Counted from the first letter of the stretch, positions 40,208 through 49,069 are shown. The stretch: 64,000 bases of DNA from Dryocola sp036489025 (GCA_036489025.1 DASXGN010000010.1:153801-217800), one strand, 5' to 3'. Numbers and translations: made by a program. The notes: a model not told the origin generated them from the sequence alone.

Positions 40208-41034
40208 CAGTATCCTTCTGAAGCCGTGTCAGGATTAAACACCGCGCCCTTCAGACGACAAACTTGGGTGCTGACTTCGCCGCCGGGATGGAGTTCAAGC
40301 CAGCGCCAGCCGGGTTCGATGGTGTCCAGCGTGAAGTTCGCGCAGTGGGGCTTGAACTGTACGCAGGTGGAAGGCGTGGCCAGCATGCGGCGGCCGTTCC
40401 AGTCGAGATCCAGCTCCTGATGAATATGTCCGCAGAGCAGCGTTTTCACCTGGGGGAATTTCACCAGCACGTTATCAAGCTCTTGCGCGTTGCGCAGGCT
40501 GTGCTGGTCGAGCCAGCTGCATCCGGCAGGCAGAGGGTGATGATGCAGCAGTAAGAGAGTGTGCCGCTGCGGTGCGGCGGCCAGCCTGTGCTCCAGCCAT
40601 TCAAGCTGGTAGTCGCTGAGTTCGCCGTGAGGTACGCCAAAGACCTGGCTGTCCAGCAGGAGGATTTGCCAGCTTTCACCTATGTGGATGACTTTCGCGG
40701 GGGAAATGCCCGCCTCCTGCAAAGCGCTGTACATCGCCGGCTGGAAGTCATGATTGCCCGGCAGCCAGACGCACGGCGCGGAAATTTGCGCGATCCCTTC
40801 AGCAAAATGCTGGTAGGCCTGCGCGCTGTGATCCTGAGCCAAATCGCCGGTCGCGACAATCAGATCGCAATCACCTCCTTCTTCAAGAATCGCAGCCAGC
40901 ACCGCCTGATAGCTTTCCCAGGTGTTGATGCCAAGCAGTGTTTCATTCTTTCCAGAAAATAGGTGGGTATCGGTAATTTGCAGTATCCTGATACGGCCCC
41001 CACCGGCCACAGGAAGGTTTAACAGGCTTTCCAA
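40207..41034 (-). CDS. cpdA: 3',5'-cyclic-AMP phosphodiesterase
   Basis: Metallophosphoesterase that hydrolyses cAMP to AMP and so tempers CRP signalling. The 275-residue product equals E. coli CpdA in length. Metal-binding motifs are ITDTHLF (D22, H24), ATGDLAQD, PGNHD, LLHHHP and CGHIHQE. It lies between yqiB and yqiA in an operon, overlapping yqiA by one base. Confidence 0.96.
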   Translation of the reverse strand: MESLLNLPVAGGGRIRILQITDTHLFSGKNETLLGINTWESYQAVLAAILEEGGDCDLIVATGDLAQDHSAQAYQHFAEGIAQISAPCVWLPGNHDFQPAMYSALQEAGISPAKVIHIGESWQILLLDSQVFGVPHGELSDYQLEWLEHRLAAAPQRHTLLLLHHHPLPAGCSWLDQHSLRNAQELDNVLVKFPQVKTLLCGHIHQELDLDWNGRRMLATPSTCVQFKPHCANFTLDTIEPGWRWLELHPGGEVSTQVCRLKGAVFNPDTASEGY

Positions 41035-41059
41035 ATGGTGTCCTTAGGTTTCACTCTCT

Positions 41060-41482
41060 CTAACAAACCGGAACCGCCATCGCTCCATGCGCCAAACAGT
41101 AGCGCAGCCAATCAGCAAGAAACTGGTTAATTTGATGCTTTTCGTCGCGTTGATGCAACTTTTTATTAGGATAATCATAACGTGCTTTGAAGCGGAAGAT
41201 CTGCTGGCTTGAACACACTTCCGCCACCATCGCGTCGTGGTAAAGCCTGACCGACATTGAAGGCAGGCTCCAGTAGCTGACGCTGGGCGCGGTTTGTTCT
41301 ATTTCAACCAGCGTGGTGTAGCGGGTTGATTCAAGGACTGTCAGCCGGTATTGGGCGCTATTAACCTGATAGGTTACGGTTTCACCCGGCGCGTCGGTGC
41401 GCGGCAGCAGGCGGCGCAGCTGGGCGAAATTGGTTTCGCACAGGCGCATCATTTCAGGAAAGTCAGGCGTATAGCGCTTCAT
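41060..41482 (-). CDS. yqiB: DUF1249 protein YqiB
   Basis: Conserved 140-residue protein of unknown role (DUF1249). It matches E. coli YqiB in length and sequence (MKRYTPDFPEMMRLCE start and QRDEKHQINQFLADWLRYCL). The ATG at 41482 lies two bases after the nudF stop, and alignment starts there; a start five codons earlier would overlap nudF. It is part of the nudF-yqiB-cpdA-yqiA operon. Confidence 0.93.
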   Translation of the reverse strand: MKRYTPDFPEMMRLCETNFAQLRRLLPRTDAPGETVTYQVNSAQYRLTVLESTRYTTLVEIEQTAPSVSYWSLPSMSVRLYHDAMVAEVCSSQQIFRFKARYDYPNKKLHQRDEKHQINQFLADWLRYCLAHGAMAVPVC

Positions 41483-41484
41483 AG

Positions 41485-42117
41485 TTAGTGGTTCCACTCT
41501 TTGCGTAGTTTCTCATAATGCAGCTGCAGCCATTGCAAAGCGATGACTGAGGCAGCGTTGTCGATAACCCCTTCTTCAACCATCTGATAAGCCTCTTCCC
41601 GGCTCACCACGTGAACACGAATATCTTCGTTTTCATCCGCCAGACCGTGAACCCCTTCGGCGCTGGAGGCATCCACTTCACCCACAAAAATTGACGATCT
41701 TTCACTGGTGCCGCCAGGGCTCGCCAGATAGCTGAGCACCGGCTTTGTTCGGCCAACCTTCAGCCCGGCCTCTTCCATGGCTTCCCGACGAGCCACCTCT
41801 TCGGCGCTTTCACCGGCTTCGATCATTCCGGCAATCATTTCGAGCAGCCACGGAGTTTGACTGGTCTCGTAGGCAGGAATCCGAATTTGTTCGATCAGCA
41901 CAACTTCATCGCGCACAGGGTCATAGGGTAGCAGCACCGCCGCGTGCCCGCGTTCAAAAATTTCGCGGCGCACCTCACCGCTCATTTCTCCATTGAACAG
42001 GCGATGGCGAAATCGATAAAGTTCGATTGAAAAAAAACCGCGATAAAGCGTTTCCCGTGCAATAATTTCAACATCGTTTTTGGCTAACGTGACAAGCTGA
42101 TTTTTAGGCTGACCCAT
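41485..42117 (-). CDS. nudF: ADP-ribose pyrophosphatase
   Basis: Nudix hydrolase cleaving ADP-ribose to AMP and ribose 5-phosphate. The 210-residue protein carries the Nudix box at residues 97-119 (GMIEAGE then REAMEEAGL). It matches E. coli NudF (209 residues). The ATG at 42117 was chosen because AGGA precedes it and homology begins there; the frame runs 15 codons further. It is divergent from tolC. Confidence 0.95.
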   Translation of the reverse strand: MGQPKNQLVTLAKNDVEIIARETLYRGFFSIELYRFRHRLFNGEMSGEVRREIFERGHAAVLLPYDPVRDEVVLIEQIRIPAYETSQTPWLLEMIAGMIEAGESAEEVARREAMEEAGLKVGRTKPVLSYLASPGGTSERSSIFVGEVDASSAEGVHGLADENEDIRVHVVSREEAYQMVEEGVIDNAASVIALQWLQLHYEKLRKEWNH

Positions 42118-42219
42118 GATGATGTCCTGATGACTTATTGGTAATGAAATGAGCGATTTCAACCCCGTTTGACTGCCGTTTCATTTGCTATGTGATAGAT
42201 TGATGAAATTTCCAGGCGG

Positions 42220-42239
42220 ATGGCACTTTACGCCAACCC
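42220..42239 (+). promoter_or_regulatory. Predicted marbox upstream of tolC
   Basis: ATGGCACTTTACGCCAACCC fits the MarA/SoxS/Rob consensus AYnGCACnnWnnRYYAAAYn with one mismatch. It ends 20 bases before TAGAAT at 42260-42265, a probable tolC -10. E. coli tolC belongs to the mar-sox-rob regulon. Confidence 0.75.
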
Positions 42240-42330
42240 GCCCCTCTGGCGGACTCTGTTAGAATTGGCAAATATTTCGCCTCAAACAGCGCTAACAAAA
42301 AACAATTTTGCTTCACAACAAGGAATGCAA

Positions 42331-43827
42331 ATGAAGAAACTGCTCCCAATCCTTATCGGCCTGAGCCTAACGGGTTTCAGCGCCATGAGCCAGGCAGAAA
42401 ACCTGATGCAGGTTTATCAGCAGGCACGTCTTAGCAACCCGGATCTTCGTAAATCCGCTGCAGACCGTGATGCCGCATTCGAGAAAATTAACGAAGCACG
42501 TAGCCCTTTACTGCCACAGCTCGGCCTTGGTGCAGACTATACCTACAGCAACGGCTACCGTGATGCGAACGGCGTAAACTCTAACGCGACCAGCGCCTCG
42601 CTGTCGTTAACGCAGACCATTTTTGATATGTCTAAATGGCGCGCCCTGACCCTGCAGGAAAAATCAGCGGGGATTCAGGATGTGACCTATCAGACCGATC
42701 AGCAAACGCTGATTCTGAATACGGCGACTGCCTATTTTAACGTGCTGAGCGCGATTGATGCACTGTCCTATACCGAAGCGCAGAAACAGGCGATTTATCG
42801 TCAGTTGGATCAAACGACCCAGCGCTTTAACGTAGGCCTTGTTGCCATTACCGACGTGCAAAACGCCCGTTCACAGTATGACAACGTTCTGGCAAACGAA
42901 GTCACCGCCCGTAACAATCTGGATAACGCGGTAGAATCTCTGCGCCAGGTTACCGGCAACTATTATCCATCGCTCTCGTCTCTGAACGTAGACGGCTTCA
43001 AAACCAACAAGCCAGAAGCGGTGAACAGCCTGCTGCAAGAAGCGGAGAAACGTAACCTGGCCCTGTTGCAGGCGCGCCTGTCCCAGGACCTGGCTCGCGA
43101 GCAAATTCGTTACGCGGAAACTGGCCATATGCCAACAGTTGGTCTGACCGCTTCTACCGGCGTGTCTGATACCACCTACAGCGGTTCTAAAACCAACAGT
43201 GCTCAGTATGACGACAGCAACATGGGCCAGAACAAAATCGGCCTGAATTTCTCCCTGCCGCTGTATAGCGGTGGCTCGGTGACTTCACAGGTTAAACAAG
43301 CTCAGTACAACTTTGTCGGGGCCAGCGAGCAGCTTGAAAGCGCGCACCGCAACGTTGTGCAGACCGTTCGCTCTTCCTTTAATAACGTGAACGCGTCTAT
43401 CAGCACCATCAACGCCTACAAACAGGCCGTTGTTTCCGCGCAGAGCTCTTTAGACGCGATGGAAGCCGGCTATTCCGTTGGTACTCGTACCATCGTTGAC
43501 GTGCTGGATGCCACCACCACGCTGTATAACGCGAAGCAGCAGCTCTCGAGCGCGCGTTATAATTACCTGATCAACCAGCTGAACATCAAGTCAGCTCTGG
43601 GTACGCTTAACGAACAGGACCTGGTTTCTCTGAATGCTACGCTCGGCAAGCCGGTTCCAACTACCGCCGACAGCGTTGCGCCAGAAACGCCAGACCAGAA
43701 CGCACGCGCAGATGGTTACACGGCGGATTCCGCGGCAACCACCGCCGAAGCGCCTGCACAGGCAGCTCCGGTTGCGCAGCCGGTGAAAGCCAGCAGCAGC
43801 AATTCTCGTAATCCGTTCGGCAATTAA
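42331..43827 (+). CDS. tolC: Outer-membrane efflux channel TolC
   Basis: Trimeric outer-membrane channel-tunnel serving drug efflux pumps and type I secretion, including export of class II microcins. The 498-residue precursor has a 22-residue signal peptide (MKKLLPILIGLSLTGFSAMSQA), two repeats of beta-strand and coiled-coil helices, and a variable Ala/Pro-rich tail. AAGGA at 42320-42324 places the start at 42331; an ATG two codons earlier is possible. It is the likely outer-membrane partner for the exporter at 33051-36451. Confidence 0.97.
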   Translation: MKKLLPILIGLSLTGFSAMSQAENLMQVYQQARLSNPDLRKSAADRDAAFEKINEARSPLLPQLGLGADYTYSNGYRDANGVNSNATSASLSLTQTIFDMSKWRALTLQEKSAGIQDVTYQTDQQTLILNTATAYFNVLSAIDALSYTEAQKQAIYRQLDQTTQRFNVGLVAITDVQNARSQYDNVLANEVTARNNLDNAVESLRQVTGNYYPSLSSLNVDGFKTNKPEAVNSLLQEAEKRNLALLQARLSQDLAREQIRYAETGHMPTVGLTASTGVSDTTYSGSKTNSAQYDDSNMGQNKIGLNFSLPLYSGGSVTSQVKQAQYNFVGASEQLESAHRNVVQTVRSSFNNVNASISTINAYKQAVVSAQSSLDAMEAGYSVGTRTIVDVLDATTTLYNAKQQLSSARYNYLINQLNIKSALGTLNEQDLVSLNATLGKPVPTTADSVAPETPDQNARADGYTADSAATTAEAPAQAAPVAQPVKASSSNSRNPFGN

Positions 43828-43836
43828 TTGAGCTTT

Positions 43837-43862
43837 ACAGGGGTATGGCAACATACCCCTGT
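43837..43862 (+). terminator. Hairpin after tolC
   Basis: ACAGGGGTATG (43837-43847) pairs perfectly with CATACCCCTGT (43852-43862). The following T-run is lacking, so termination may be partial, with read-through into ygiB. Confidence 0.55.
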
Positions 43863-43997
43863 CACAACTTGCAGCATTGAACGTAAGGCAACGTAAAGAT
43901 CCCCCTTCAGACGCCCGTCATCGCTTTAATTTCAACCATTCATCCCCTATCCTAAGCAACAATATTAGCTTCACTCCTTTGGGCTCAGGACAGAACA

Positions 43998-44666
43998 ATG
44001 AAACGGACAAAAACGATAAACCACGCTTCGTTCCGCAAAAGCTGGAACGCCAGGCATCTCACTCCGGTCGCGCTGGCCGTTACCGCGGTTTTCATGCTTT
44101 CCGGCTGTGAACAAAACGATGAAACCGTCTCCATGTATCAAAATGCGGATGACTGTTCTCAGGCCAACCCGGGCAAAAGCGCCGAGTGCACCACTTCCTA
44201 CAATAACGCGCTGAAAGAAGCAGAACGCACCGCGCCGAAATACGCTTCACGTGAAGAATGTATCGCTGAGTTCGGCGAAGGCCAGTGCCAGCAGGCGCCA
44301 GCTCAGGCCAGCATGGCCGGGGAAGCACAGGCACAGCCGCAGCAAAGCGGCAGCATGTGGATGCCGCTGATGGCAGGTTACATGATGGGCCGCCTGATGG
44401 GCGGCGGCGCGGGCTTTGCTCAGCAGCCGCTGTTTAGCTCAAAGAACCCGGCAAGCCCGGCCTACGGTAAATACGCCGATGCCAGCGGTAAAAGCTACGG
44501 CGCAGCCACTCCGGGCCGTACCACCACCGTTCCTAAAACCGCCATGGCACCGAAACCGGCAACCACCAGCACCGTGACTCGCGGCGGCTTCGGTGAATCC
44601 GTAGCAAAACAAACTTCTATGCAGCGCAGCAGCGCTACCAGCTCTTCCCGTTCAATGGGCGGCTAA
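43998..44666 (+). CDS. ygiB: DUF1190 lipoprotein YgiB
   Basis: A 222-residue DUF1190 protein with a lipoprotein signal: basic N-terminus, hydrophobic LTPVALAVTAVFM and lipobox LSGC with C37. The middle has MAGYMMGRLMGGG, and the tail is Ser/Thr/Ala rich. It matches E. coli YgiB (223 residues). AGGA lies ten bases before the ATG. It is followed after four bases by ygiC, forming the tolC-ygiBC arrangement known from E. coli. Confidence 0.92.
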   Translation: MKRTKTINHASFRKSWNARHLTPVALAVTAVFMLSGCEQNDETVSMYQNADDCSQANPGKSAECTTSYNNALKEAERTAPKYASREECIAEFGEGQCQQAPAQASMAGEAQAQPQQSGSMWMPLMAGYMMGRLMGGGAGFAQQPLFSSKNPASPAYGKYADASGKSYGAATPGRTTTVPKTAMAPKPATTSTVTRGGFGESVAKQTSMQRSSATSSSRSMGG

Positions 44667-44670
44667 GGCG

Positions 44671-45831
44671 ATGGAAAGAGTTGCGATTGTCGAGCGCCCC
44701 GACTGGCGCGAGAAGGCCACGGAATATGGTTTTAACTTTCATACCATGTACGGCGAACCGTACTGGTGTGAAGATGCCTATTACAAGCTAACGCTTGACC
44801 AGGTCGATCGCCTGGAAGACGTCACCGCCGAGCTGCACCGGATGTGCCTGCAGGTGGTGGAGAAGGTCGTTGCCAGCGATGAGCTGATGGCGAAATTCCG
44901 TATTCCAAAGCATACCTGGGAATTTGTTCGCCAGTCCTGGCGCACCGGGCAGCCGTCGCTCTATTCGCGGCTGGATCTGGCGTGGGACGGTATCGGCGAG
45001 CCGAAGCTCCTCGAAAACAACGCCGACACGCCAACGTCACTTTATGAAGCGGCGTTCTTCCAGTGGATCTGGCTGGAAGATCAGATCCAGGCGGGCAACC
45101 TGCCGTCAGGCAGCGACCAGTTCAACAGCCTGCAAGAGAAGATCATCGAACGTTTTGCCGAACTAAAACAACAGCACGGTTTTAATCTGGTGCACTTTGC
45201 CTGCTGCCAGGACACGGTCGAAGATCGCGGCACCGTCCAGTATATACAGGACTGCGCGGCAGAAGCCGAGGTCGCCAGTGAATTTGTCTATATGGAAGAG
45301 ATTGGCCTCGGTGAAAAGGGCCAGTTTACCGATCTGCAGGATCAGGTCATCAGCAACCTGTTCAAGCTTTATCCGTGGGAGTTCATGCTGCGCGAAATGT
45401 TCTCTACCAAGCTGGAAGACGCAGGCGTACGCTGGCTGGAACCTGCCTGGAAGTGCATTATCTCCAACAAAGCGCTGTTGCCGATGCTGTGGGAGATGTT
45501 CCCCAATCACCCTAATCTTCTGGCCGCCTATTTTGCGGAAGATGAGCACCCGGCCATGGATAAATACGTCGTGAAGCCAATCTTCTCCCGCGAGGGAGCG
45601 AACGTGAAGATCATCGAGAACGGTCAGGAAATTGCCCGCGTCGACGGCCCTTACGGCGAAGAAGGCATGATTGTGCAGGAGTTCTATCAGCTGCCTAAAT
45701 TTGGCGACAGCTATACGCTGATTGGCAGCTGGCTGATCAACGATAAGCCTGCCGGGATTGGGATTCGTGAAGATCGCGAGCTGATCACCCAGGATCTTTC
45801 CCGCTTCTATCCTCACGTTTTTGTCGAATAA
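44671..45831 (+). CDS. ygiC: ATP-grasp protein YgiC, glutathionylspermidine synthase-like
   Basis: A 386-residue protein of the glutathionylspermidine synthase C-terminal family, with an ATP-grasp fold. It matches E. coli YgiC in length, with LAWDGIGEPKLLENNADTP and the ATP-site KPIFSREGANVKI. The physiological substrate is unknown; E. coli YgiC does not itself make glutathionylspermidine, as far as I recall. It lies four bases after ygiB and ends in a strong terminator. Confidence 0.94.
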   Translation: MERVAIVERPDWREKATEYGFNFHTMYGEPYWCEDAYYKLTLDQVDRLEDVTAELHRMCLQVVEKVVASDELMAKFRIPKHTWEFVRQSWRTGQPSLYSRLDLAWDGIGEPKLLENNADTPTSLYEAAFFQWIWLEDQIQAGNLPSGSDQFNSLQEKIIERFAELKQQHGFNLVHFACCQDTVEDRGTVQYIQDCAAEAEVASEFVYMEEIGLGEKGQFTDLQDQVISNLFKLYPWEFMLREMFSTKLEDAGVRWLEPAWKCIISNKALLPMLWEMFPNHPNLLAAYFAEDEHPAMDKYVVKPIFSREGANVKIIENGQEIARVDGPYGEEGMIVQEFYQLPKFGDSYTLIGSWLINDKPAGIGIREDRELITQDLSRFYPHVFVE

Positions 45832-45837
45832 AAAATG

Positions 45838-45862
45838 AAGGCGCGAATTTCGCGCCTTTTTC
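45838..45862 (+). terminator. Terminator after ygiC
   Basis: AAGGCGCG (45838-45845) pairs with CGCGCCTT (45851-45858), followed by TTTC. The upstream A5 lets it serve ygiD on the minus strand as well. Confidence 0.88.
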
Positions 45863-45863
45863 T

Positions 45864-46652
45864 TCAGCCAATCTGCACTGACAGCATGCTTAACGATCCC
45901 ATTTCAATCCCGTCTACCGGTATTGTTATCGGCTCTTTACCATCCCACGCGCCCAGCACGTAAAGCAGCGGCAAATAGTGGTCCGGCGTCGGGTTGGACA
46001 GCGAACCGCCTTCATGCTGCAGATAGTTCACCAGCGGATGCTCCGCCGTTGGCCCCTGCCAGCTCAGATTATCTTTTACAAAGTTATTGAACGACTCAGC
46101 CCATGGGTACGGAGTATTTTCTCCATGCCAGCGAGCGGTACGCAGGTTGTGTACCACGTTGCCGCTGGCCACCAGCATCACGCCCTGCTCCCGCAGCGCG
46201 GCCAGCTTGCGGCCCATTTCATAGTGCCAGGCGTTCGGTTTCGTGCTGTCGATGCTCAGCTGTACCATCGGAATATCCGCATCCGGGTACATCTTAATCA
46301 GTACGCCCCAGGAGCCGTGGTCAAAGCCCCAGGCTTCCTTATCCAGCGCCACCTGTTCCGGTGCCAGCAGGTCTACAAGGTGCTGCGCCAGCTCCGGCGA
46401 GCCCGGTGCCGGATAATGCGTGTCGTACAGCGCCTGAGGGAAGCCGCCAAAGTCGTGTATGGTTTTTGGCGCTTCCATGGCCGTCACGCCGGTGCCGCGG
46501 GTAAACCAGTGGGCGGAGACAACCACAATCGCTTTCGGGCGCGGCAGAGTTTCTCCCAAATGACGCCAGGCTTGGGTATATTGGTTATCTTCCAGCACGT
46601 TCATCGGGCTACCGTGTCCAAGGAAAAGCGCGGGCATACGTTGGGTTGTCAT
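45864..46652 (-). CDS. ygiD: 4,5-DOPA-extradiol-dioxygenase-like protein YgiD
   Basis: Class III extradiol ring-cleavage dioxygenase family enzyme; E. coli YgiD converts L-DOPA to betalamic-acid-type products and binds zinc or iron. The 262-residue protein shows the metal-binding segments LGHGSPMN, VVSAHWFTRG and SGNVVHNLR. It is convergent with ygiC and divergent from zupT. Confidence 0.94.
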   Translation of the reverse strand: MTTQRMPALFLGHGSPMNVLEDNQYTQAWRHLGETLPRPKAIVVVSAHWFTRGTGVTAMEAPKTIHDFGGFPQALYDTHYPAPGSPELAQHLVDLLAPEQVALDKEAWGFDHGSWGVLIKMYPDADIPMVQLSIDSTKPNAWHYEMGRKLAALREQGVMLVASGNVVHNLRTARWHGENTPYPWAESFNNFVKDNLSWQGPTAEHPLVNYLQHEGGSLSNPTPDHYLPLLYVLGAWDGKEPITIPVDGIEMGSLSMLSVQIG

Positions 46653-46774
46653 AGGATGTCCTTAGAGAAAAGGTTTCAATCACCCTACATTACGCCCAAT
46701 CGTGGCAGGAAGAACTCAGATAAGCATGATGAAGATCATCAGGAAATTTGAACGTGAGTAATAAGGAGCCGTAA

Positions 46775-47542
46775 ATGTCCGCACCGTTGATTCTGACTCT
46801 TTTAGCCGGAGGAGCCACTTTCATTGGCGCTTTTCTTGGCGTGCTCGGGCAGAAGCCGTCCAACCGGGTTCTGGCATTTTCTCTCGGTTTCGCCGCAGGG
46901 ATCATGCTGCTCATCTCGCTAATGGAAATGCTGCCCGCCGCATTGCATACCGAGGGGATGTCGCCCGTACTCGGCTACGGGATGTTTATGCTCGGCCTGC
47001 TCGGCTACTTCGCGCTCGATCGCATGCTGCCCCACGCGCACCCGCAGGATCTGATGGACGGCACGCTCAAAGCACCAAACCTACGTCGCACCGCTATGCT
47101 GCTGACGCTGGGCATCAGCCTGCACAACTTCCCCGAAGGGATCGCAACATTTGTAACGGCCAGCAGTAATCTTGAACTAGGTTTAGGCATCGCTCTTGCG
47201 GTCGCATTGCATAACATTCCCGAGGGATTAGCCGTGGCTGGCCCTGTTTACGCCGCGACAGGCTCAAAACGCAAAGCTATTCTCTGGGCGGGCGTTTCTG
47301 GCCTGGCAGAGATTTTGGGCGGCGTGCTGGCATGGTTAATTTTAGGCACGCTAATTTCACCGGTGCTGATGGCTTCGATTATGGCGGCAGTAGCGGGGAT
47401 TATGGTGGCGCTTTCGGTGGATGAACTGATGCCGCTGGCTAAGGAAGTCGACCCAAATAACAACCCAAGCTACGGAGTGCTTTGCGGAATGGCGGTGATG
47501 GGATTTAGCCTCGCGCTGCTGCAAACAAGCGGTATCGGCTGA
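46775..47542 (+). CDS. zupT: Zinc transporter ZupT (ZIP family)
   Basis: Inner-membrane ZIP-family importer for zinc and other divalent metals. The 255-residue protein has eight likely membrane segments and the two metal-binding helices with HNFPEGIATF and HNIPEGLAV. A variable His-containing loop (PHAHPQDLMDG) lies between helices 3 and 4. It matches E. coli ZupT (257 residues). It ends in a perfect palindromic terminator shared with ribB. Confidence 0.96.
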   Translation: MSAPLILTLLAGGATFIGAFLGVLGQKPSNRVLAFSLGFAAGIMLLISLMEMLPAALHTEGMSPVLGYGMFMLGLLGYFALDRMLPHAHPQDLMDGTLKAPNLRRTAMLLTLGISLHNFPEGIATFVTASSNLELGLGIALAVALHNIPEGLAVAGPVYAATGSKRKAILWAGVSGLAEILGGVLAWLILGTLISPVLMASIMAAVAGIMVALSVDELMPLAKEVDPNNNPSYGVLCGMAVMGFSLALLQTSGIG

Positions 47543-47544
47543 TA

Positions 47545-47572
47545 AAAAAACCCGGTTTAAACCGGGTTTTTT
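47545..47572. terminator. Bidirectional terminator between zupT and ribB
   Basis: CCCGGTTT and AAACCGGG (47551-47566) form a perfect palindrome flanked by A and T tracts on both sides. Confidence 0.93.
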
Positions 47573-47577
47573 ACGTC

Positions 47578-48231
47578 TTAGCTGGCTTTGCGCTCGTGCG
47601 TCTGGCGGTATTCAACCAGATCTTCAATCGTCACGACCGCCATATTATGCAGGCGCGCAAAGGTGATACATTCTGGCGCGCGCGCCATGGTGCCGTCGTC
47701 GTTGGTCAGTTCGCACAGTACGCCTGCGGGCTTAAATCCTGCCAGGCTGACCAGGTCAATGGTCGCTTCGGTATGGCCGCCGCGAGTTAACACGCCGCCA
47801 GGCTGCGCACGCAGCGGGAAAACGTGGCCAGGGCGGTTCAAATCGCCTGGCTTTGCGTTATCGGCAATGGCGGCGCGGACGGTGGTTAAACGGTCCGCCG
47901 CGGATACGCCGGTCGTTACGCCGTGCGCGGCTTCAATCGTTACGGTGAAGCCGGTGCCGAATGCGCTGGTGTTGTTGTCAACCATCATTGGCAGGTCGAG
48001 CTGCTTACGACGTTCGTCGGTCAGGCACAGGCAAACAATACCGCTACCGTGGCGAATGGTCAGTGCCATTTGCTCCACGGTCATGGTTTCGGCTGGGAAA
48101 ATCATATCACCTTCGTTCTCACGATTTTCATCGTCAAGAACCATCACCCCACGGCCTTCGCGCAGTGCGTTAAGCGCAAGTTCAACGCGCTGGGTCGGGG
48201 TGCCAAGTGCAGAAAGTAGCGTCTGATTCAT
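47578..48231 (-). CDS. ribB: 3,4-dihydroxy-2-butanone 4-phosphate synthase
   Basis: Enzyme of riboflavin synthesis converting ribulose 5-phosphate to dihydroxybutanone phosphate and formate. The 217-residue protein equals E. coli RibB in length and contains DDENRENEGDMIFPAE and the RHGSGIVC and GHTEATIDL segments with metal and substrate ligands. Expression is controlled by the FMN riboswitch in its 5' leader. Confidence 0.97.
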   Translation of the reverse strand: MNQTLLSALGTPTQRVELALNALREGRGVMVLDDENRENEGDMIFPAETMTVEQMALTIRHGSGIVCLCLTDERRKQLDLPMMVDNNTSAFGTGFTVTIEAAHGVTTGVSAADRLTTVRAAIADNAKPGDLNRPGHVFPLRAQPGGVLTRGGHTEATIDLVSLAGFKPAGVLCELTNDDGTMARAPECITFARLHNMAVVTIEDLVEYRQTHERKAS

Positions 48232-48324
48232 GGTAAAAAAACCTCATTAAAATTATGGTTACCAGAATCAGGGCAGTCTTAGGAGCTAAAAAAATAACGT
48301 GAGCAGGCATAAGCCTGTGCTTTG

Positions 48325-48472
48325 TCGTTACTCTCTCCCATCCGGACTTTAACCGTCGGCCCCGGAATTACACCGGATCTGCTGACCTCCGAAGTGATTC
48401 GGAGCGCTCGCGGGCTTTCAGCGTACGCTGATTTACCGCCGGTGGGGAGTTTCGCCCCGCCCTGAGAATAAG
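48325..48472 (-). ncRNA. FMN riboswitch (RFN element) in the ribB leader
   Basis: On the minus strand the leader carries the RFN hallmarks in order: TCAGGGCGGGG, CCCCACCGGCGGTAAAT, GCCCGCGAGCG, CAGCAGATCCGGTGTAA, TTCCGGGGCCGACGGTTA and AGTCCGGATGGGAGAGA. FMN binding shuts down ribB in E. coli. About 95 bases between the aptamer and the ATG hold the expression platform. Confidence 0.95.
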
Positions 48473-48582
48473 CAGACTCACTATAACGCCGATGATTTTC
48501 TCTGGCAACGCCAATTCAGGTTTATCGACTGGCAATCAGGCATTACAATCAGACTATTCACGCAGGTTAAATGGAAACCACT

Positions 48583-48873
48583 ATGATTGACCCGAAAAAA
48601 ATTGAGCAGATTGCCCGTCAGGTTCATGAGTCGATGCCGAAAGGGATTCGTGAGTTCGGGGATGACGTCGAGAAGAAAATCCGCCAGGTGCTGCAGGCGC
48701 AGTTAACCCGTCTGGATCTGGTTAGCCGTGAAGAGTTTGACGTGCAGACTCAGGTTCTGCTGCGCACCCGCGAAAAGCTGGCCCTGCTGGAACAGCGTCT
48801 GAGCGAGCTGGAAAGCCGTCAGGCTATCGTGCCGGCACCGGAAGCCACACCGCCGACGGAACCGCATATGTGA
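48583..48873 (+). CDS. ubiK: Ubiquinone biosynthesis accessory factor UbiK
   Basis: Small coiled-coil accessory protein (formerly YqiC) that binds UbiJ and membranes in aerobic ubiquinone synthesis. The 96-residue product has the conserved MIDPKKIEQIARQVHESMP start, an amphipathic N-terminal helix and a C-terminal coiled coil (REKLALLEQRLSELE). The start at 48583 matches E. coli; an ATG four codons earlier is also possible. It is divergent from ribB. Confidence 0.93.
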   Translation: MIDPKKIEQIARQVHESMPKGIREFGDDVEKKIRQVLQAQLTRLDLVSREEFDVQTQVLLRTREKLALLEQRLSELESRQAIVPAPEATPPTEPHM

Positions 48874-48879
48874 TAGCAA

Positions 48880-48901
48880 AACGCCCCTTTTCAGGGGCGT
48901 T
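48880..48901 (+). terminator. Hairpin terminator after ubiK
   Basis: AACGCCCC (48880-48887) pairs with GGGGCGTT (48894-48901). A short T-rich tail follows. Confidence 0.75.
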
Positions 48902-48917
48902 AATATTGCTAACAAAT

Positions 48918-48943
48918 GAAGGAAAAAACGTGGTTTTTCCTTC
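48918..48943. other. Long stem-loop in the ubiK-hldE spacer
   Basis: GAAGGAAAAA (48918-48927) pairs perfectly with TTTTTCCTTC (48934-48943). It lies beyond the ubiK terminator, in a 196-base spacer that ends with a second hairpin with a T-run at 49045-49068. Confidence 0.5.
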
Positions 48944-49044
48944 TTTGTGGTTGTACTACCGAAAATCAATCAATTAATTTTCCTGTTAATTTTTAGTGAC
49001 CAATTTCAAAGCTTCGCAAGCTACGAGGTTTGTCATCAGTTGAG

Positions 49045-49068
49045 CGCCCCCTTTCAGGAGCGTTTTTT
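49045..49068 (+). terminator. Second rho-independent terminator in the ubiK-hldE spacer
   Basis: CGCCCC and GGAGCG pair with one mismatch, followed by T6 on the plus strand. It closely resembles the ubiK terminator core and may be a diverged copy. It could back up ubiK termination or end a small RNA. Confidence 0.6.
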
Positions 49069-49069
49069 A

